Shown: one piece after another, positions 62,006 to 64,000 of the stretch
How the letters are laid out: each line of letters opens with the position of its first letter
How positions within the stretch are numbered: the stretch's first letter is position 1
Assembly: GCF_023555055.1 (NCBI RefSeq)
Contig: NZ_JAMJPL010000001.1
Location: 1,240,001 to 1,304,000 of the forward strand
DNA: 64,000 bases
Direction: 5' to 3'
From: Marinobacter sp. ATCH36
Lineage (GTDB): Bacteria; Pseudomonadota; Gammaproteobacteria; Pseudomonadales; Oleiphilaceae
Position numbers and translations under genes: made by a program
Notes under the pieces: model-generated
What the model was told of the DNA's origin: nothing
Database searches by the model: none
Seen by the model: only the letters and a program-made list of their open reading frames with translations

Positions 62006-62911
62006 TCAGACTGGTGTCAGGGGAGACCAGTCTTTCCGGTTGGCGAGGAATTCCGGTCTTGGCTTGTTGCCACAGAACGGCTCTGCCAAAGTGTTTTCCA
62101 CGCTGTTGTAGACAAAAAAAAGGTTACTGCGCGGCCAGCACGACATGTTGGCATTGGAACCATGCAGAGTATTGCATTCGAAAATAATCAGCGAACCGGC
62201 CGGGCCTTTCGGCGCCTCAATGAAGTTATTATCCATCAGTTGGGTCAGGCTGGCACCATCGGGCACGCCCAGATCCTGAATCTTCAGTGACTCTTTGTAG
62301 TTGTCTTCGGGTGTCCGGCCGACGCAGGGAATAAAGTACTTGTGAGAGCCAGGAATGAGCATCAGCGGGCCGTTGAACTCATTGTTGTCGGTCATCACGA
62401 TGGAACAGCTCAGGCAGCGCATCCGTGGCATGCCATCTTCGCTGTGCCAGGTCTCGAAATCAGAGTGCCAGTTGAAGCCTTTGCCCTTGAAACCGGGTTT
62501 GTAGTTGATCCGGGACTGATGGATATAGACCTCGCTGTCCAGCAGTTGTTGGGTAATCTTCAGCAGGTGCGGGTCCCGGGTCAGCCGGTCAAAGCGCTCG
62601 GATATTTCATGAATGCCGAAGATGGAACGGATTTCTTCCTTTCCGGGCTCGAGAATCGTCCCTTCAGAGAGTTTTAGATCTTCGTCTTCTTCGTAATCCT
62701 GGAGTTCTTTAATGAACCCGTCCATCTCGTCTTTGGAGAAAAAGGAATCAAAAAATAAAAAGCCCCGTTCATCGAATTCGCGGACCTGATCTTCGGAAAG
62801 CGGACCATCAGAAAGCCGGTCTTCAGGAGTATGGACAACGGGATCAAGTCTCTCGAACATGCCCAGCTTGCGCTCGAGCCGGGTGGGAAAAAGGTCTTGT
62901 TTACGTGACAT
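62006..62911 (-). CDS. ectD: Ectoine hydroxylase
   Basis: A Fe(II)/2-oxoglutarate dioxygenase of 301 residues that converts ectoine to 5-hydroxyectoine. The iron ligands are His149 and Asp151 in FNWHSDFETWHSEDGMP and His250 in FECNTLHGSNANMS; the first is the EctD signature segment. The ATG at 62911 has AGGAGG upstream. ectABC is not adjacent, so it is a stand-alone ectD. It marks a halophile or halotolerant organism. Confidence 0.95.
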   Translation of the reverse strand: MSRKQDLFPTRLERKLGMFERLDPVVHTPEDRLSDGPLSEDQVREFDERGFLFFDSFFSKDEMDGFIKELQDYEEDEDLKLSEGTILEPGKEEIRSIFGIHEISERFDRLTRDPHLLKITQQLLDSEVYIHQSRINYKPGFKGKGFNWHSDFETWHSEDGMPRMRCLSCSIVMTDNNEFNGPLMLIPGSHKYFIPCVGRTPEDNYKESLKIQDLGVPDGASLTQLMDNNFIEAPKGPAGSLIIFECNTLHGSNANMSCWPRSNLFFVYNSVENTLAEPFCGNKPRPEFLANRKDWSPLTPV

Positions 62912-63087
62912 GAATGTCCTCCTGTGTTGCCTCAGTCGTACAAGACGTATAGATGAAATGAGGGTTTTCAACCCGGCAATCAGCTTAGCGCCTGCGAGTG
63001 GATTCGCATTAGCTGTTGATGTGGTAGTCTTTTCAGCGTGGATGGGAGTTCACGGCAGAAGCTTACAGATCAGAGCATGGAGCATTA

Positions 63088-63597
63088 ATGAGCACAGTCA
63101 TAACGATTCTGTCACGGATGATTCTGCTTCTGCTGGTGTGGTGGGCTTTTACCGAGGGAGATCGGTCCGGTATCGGATTCGGGTTGGTGATCGTTATATT
63201 GGCCAGCTTTATTTCTCTGCGGCTTTTCCCGCCAGGGACAGCAAGGGTCCGTCCGCTTCCATTCCTGCTCTTCATGCTTTTCTTTATTGGCCGGTCCGTG
63301 GTTGCGGGCATCGATGTTGCCCGTCGTTTGTTGTCGCCTTCATTGCCGGTTAATCCCGGTTACCTGACTTTTTATCTCAGTCTGCCCGAAGGCAGCCCTT
63401 GCTGGCTGCTGGCCAATACAATGTCGTTGATGCCTGGTACGTTAAGCGTCAGCCTCGACGGAACGCGGCTCGACCTGCACTGCCTGGATACCCGCGATCC
63501 GGTCGAGGCGGATTTGAAAGCCGTGGAACAAAAAATAGCACGGGTGTTTGGCCTTTCTCTCCATGACGGGGCCTGGCGGGCGGGGGGTAATGAATGA
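63088..63597 (+). CDS. mrpE: Na+/H+ antiporter subunit E
   Basis: A 169-residue subunit of the multi-part Mrp-type cation/proton antiporter. N-terminal helices (ILLLLVWWAFTEG, FGLVIVILASFISLRLFP), the LFFIGRSVVAGIDVARRLLSP motif, and NTMSLMPGTLSVSLDG are typical of MrpE/MnhE. The gene overlaps mrpF by four bases. It may be the first gene in this unit, with large subunits following or elsewhere. Confidence 0.92.
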   Translation: MSTVITILSRMILLLLVWWAFTEGDRSGIGFGLVIVILASFISLRLFPPGTARVRPLPFLLFMLFFIGRSVVAGIDVARRLLSPSLPVNPGYLTFYLSLPEGSPCWLLANTMSLMPGTLSVSLDGTRLDLHCLDTRDPVEADLKAVEQKIARVFGLSLHDGAWRAGGNE

Positions 63598-63863
63598 CGC
63601 TGCTGTTGAATGCGGTTGCCGCATTCCTGTTACTGACACTGCTGGTGGCGCTGGTGCGGATATGGATGGGCCCGACACCCTCTGACCGTATGCTGGCTTC
63701 GCAGCTATTCGGTACCACCGGAGTAGCGTTGCTGCTGGTTCTGGCCGAGGCCCAGGCTGCACCGGCATTGTGGGACGTGGCACTGGTTCTGGCGTTGCTG
63801 TCGGTACTTGCCATTGTCGGTTTCGTGACGCGGGTGGTGCGTATCGACCGGAGGGAGTCATGA
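63594..63863 (+). CDS. mrpF: Na+/H+ antiporter subunit F
   Basis: An 89-residue membrane protein with three helices; LVALVRIWMGPTPSDRMLASQL is the MrpF/MnhF signature. It overlaps mrpE (ATGA) and mrpG (ATGA). Confidence 0.92.
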   Translation: MTLLLNAVAAFLLLTLLVALVRIWMGPTPSDRMLASQLFGTTGVALLLVLAEAQAAPALWDVALVLALLSVLAIVGFVTRVVRIDRRES

Positions 63864-64000
63864 CGGAGATCGTACAAATGGTTCAGGGGGTTCTGCTGAT
63901 CGCCGGGTGCGTGTTCTTCGCTATCGGCACCCTGGGACTATTTCGCTTTTCAGAGACTCTTACACGGATTCATGCCCTCACCAAAGTTGATAATTTAGGG
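63860..64000 (+). CDS. mrpG: Na+/H+ antiporter subunit G, N-terminal part (cut by window edge)
   Basis: The first 47 codons read MTEIVQMVQGVLLIAGCVFF then AIGTLGLFRFSETLTRIHAL, the standard MrpG opening. GGAGGGAG precedes the ATG inside the end of mrpF. The gene continues beyond the window. Confidence 0.9.
   Translation, partial: MTEIVQMVQGVLLIAGCVFFAIGTLGLFRFSETLTRIHALTKVDNLG

Noticed and set aside
1..64000. CRISPR array, rRNA operon, insertion sequence or prophage
   Set aside because: No regularly spaced repeats, rRNA sequence, transposase or phage structural genes were seen.

Overview
The window looks like chromosomal DNA of a halophilic, denitrifying marine gammaproteobacterium, most like Marinobacter. 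This rests on gene content and order: an ectoine hydroxylase, an Mrp-type Na+/H+ antiporter, a BCCT osmolyte carrier, several NarK-type transporters and NnrS proteins, FabA/FabB, and a suf operon containing sufT. Species is not established. Both ends cut genes: arcA at the left, mrpG at the right.

Layout. 1-4251: catabolic arginine deiminase genes (arcA-argF-arcC) and a BCCT carrier. 4252-7487: a decayed accessory patch beside tRNA-Phe, holding a Fic gene that lost its catalytic core, two NYN-nuclease remnants, an HNH gene and a toxin-antitoxin pair. A 49-base direct repeat of the tRNA-Phe 3' end bounds its right half. 7595-11200: asmA-mutY-yggX. 11397-14748: an SRPBCC gene and hisBHAF. 14753-19754: gpmI-envC-ctpA-yibQ. 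19901-25314: a rhodanese-like protein, secB, a periplasmic binding protein, trmL, a thiolase, a pteridine reductase and cca. 25448-28709: an outer-membrane TraF-like barrel and flgP-flgT. 28728-35463: the suf operon (sufB-C-D-S-A-T-E, minus strand) behind an IscR-type promoter. 35933-42216: trhP, a small AraC-type protein, fabAB, nnrS, sirB2 and a voltage-gated channel. 42363-48993: three NarK-family transporters with a universal stress protein, near two FNR/ANR boxes, plus a broken nnrS. 49067-53567: Yip1, TrhA, WrbA, a Crp/Fnr regulator, an AEC carrier and a CDF exporter. 53828-59947: an aromatic-amine catabolic locus (feaR, feaB, porin, copper amine oxidase). 60184-61968: a collapsed copper/heavy-metal locus. 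62006-64000: ectD and mrpE-F-G.

The most unusual signal is a family of four long palindromic elements clustered in and around the suf operon (29769-29874, 33691-33784, 33874-33985, 35812-35920). Each has 20-29 bp arms that pair almost perfectly but mostly differ between copies. They enclose a 54-55 base core with two internal hairpins whose stems also vary with pairing kept, while the hairpin loops (TCCN) and linkers stay conserved. That pattern points to selection on a folded nucleic acid. I do not recognise it as a named repeat family.

A second theme is gene decay by clean internal deletion: fic, both NYN remnants, a copB-like gene, a copS-like kinase and one nnrS have lost interior or terminal parts while flanking coding sequence stays readable.
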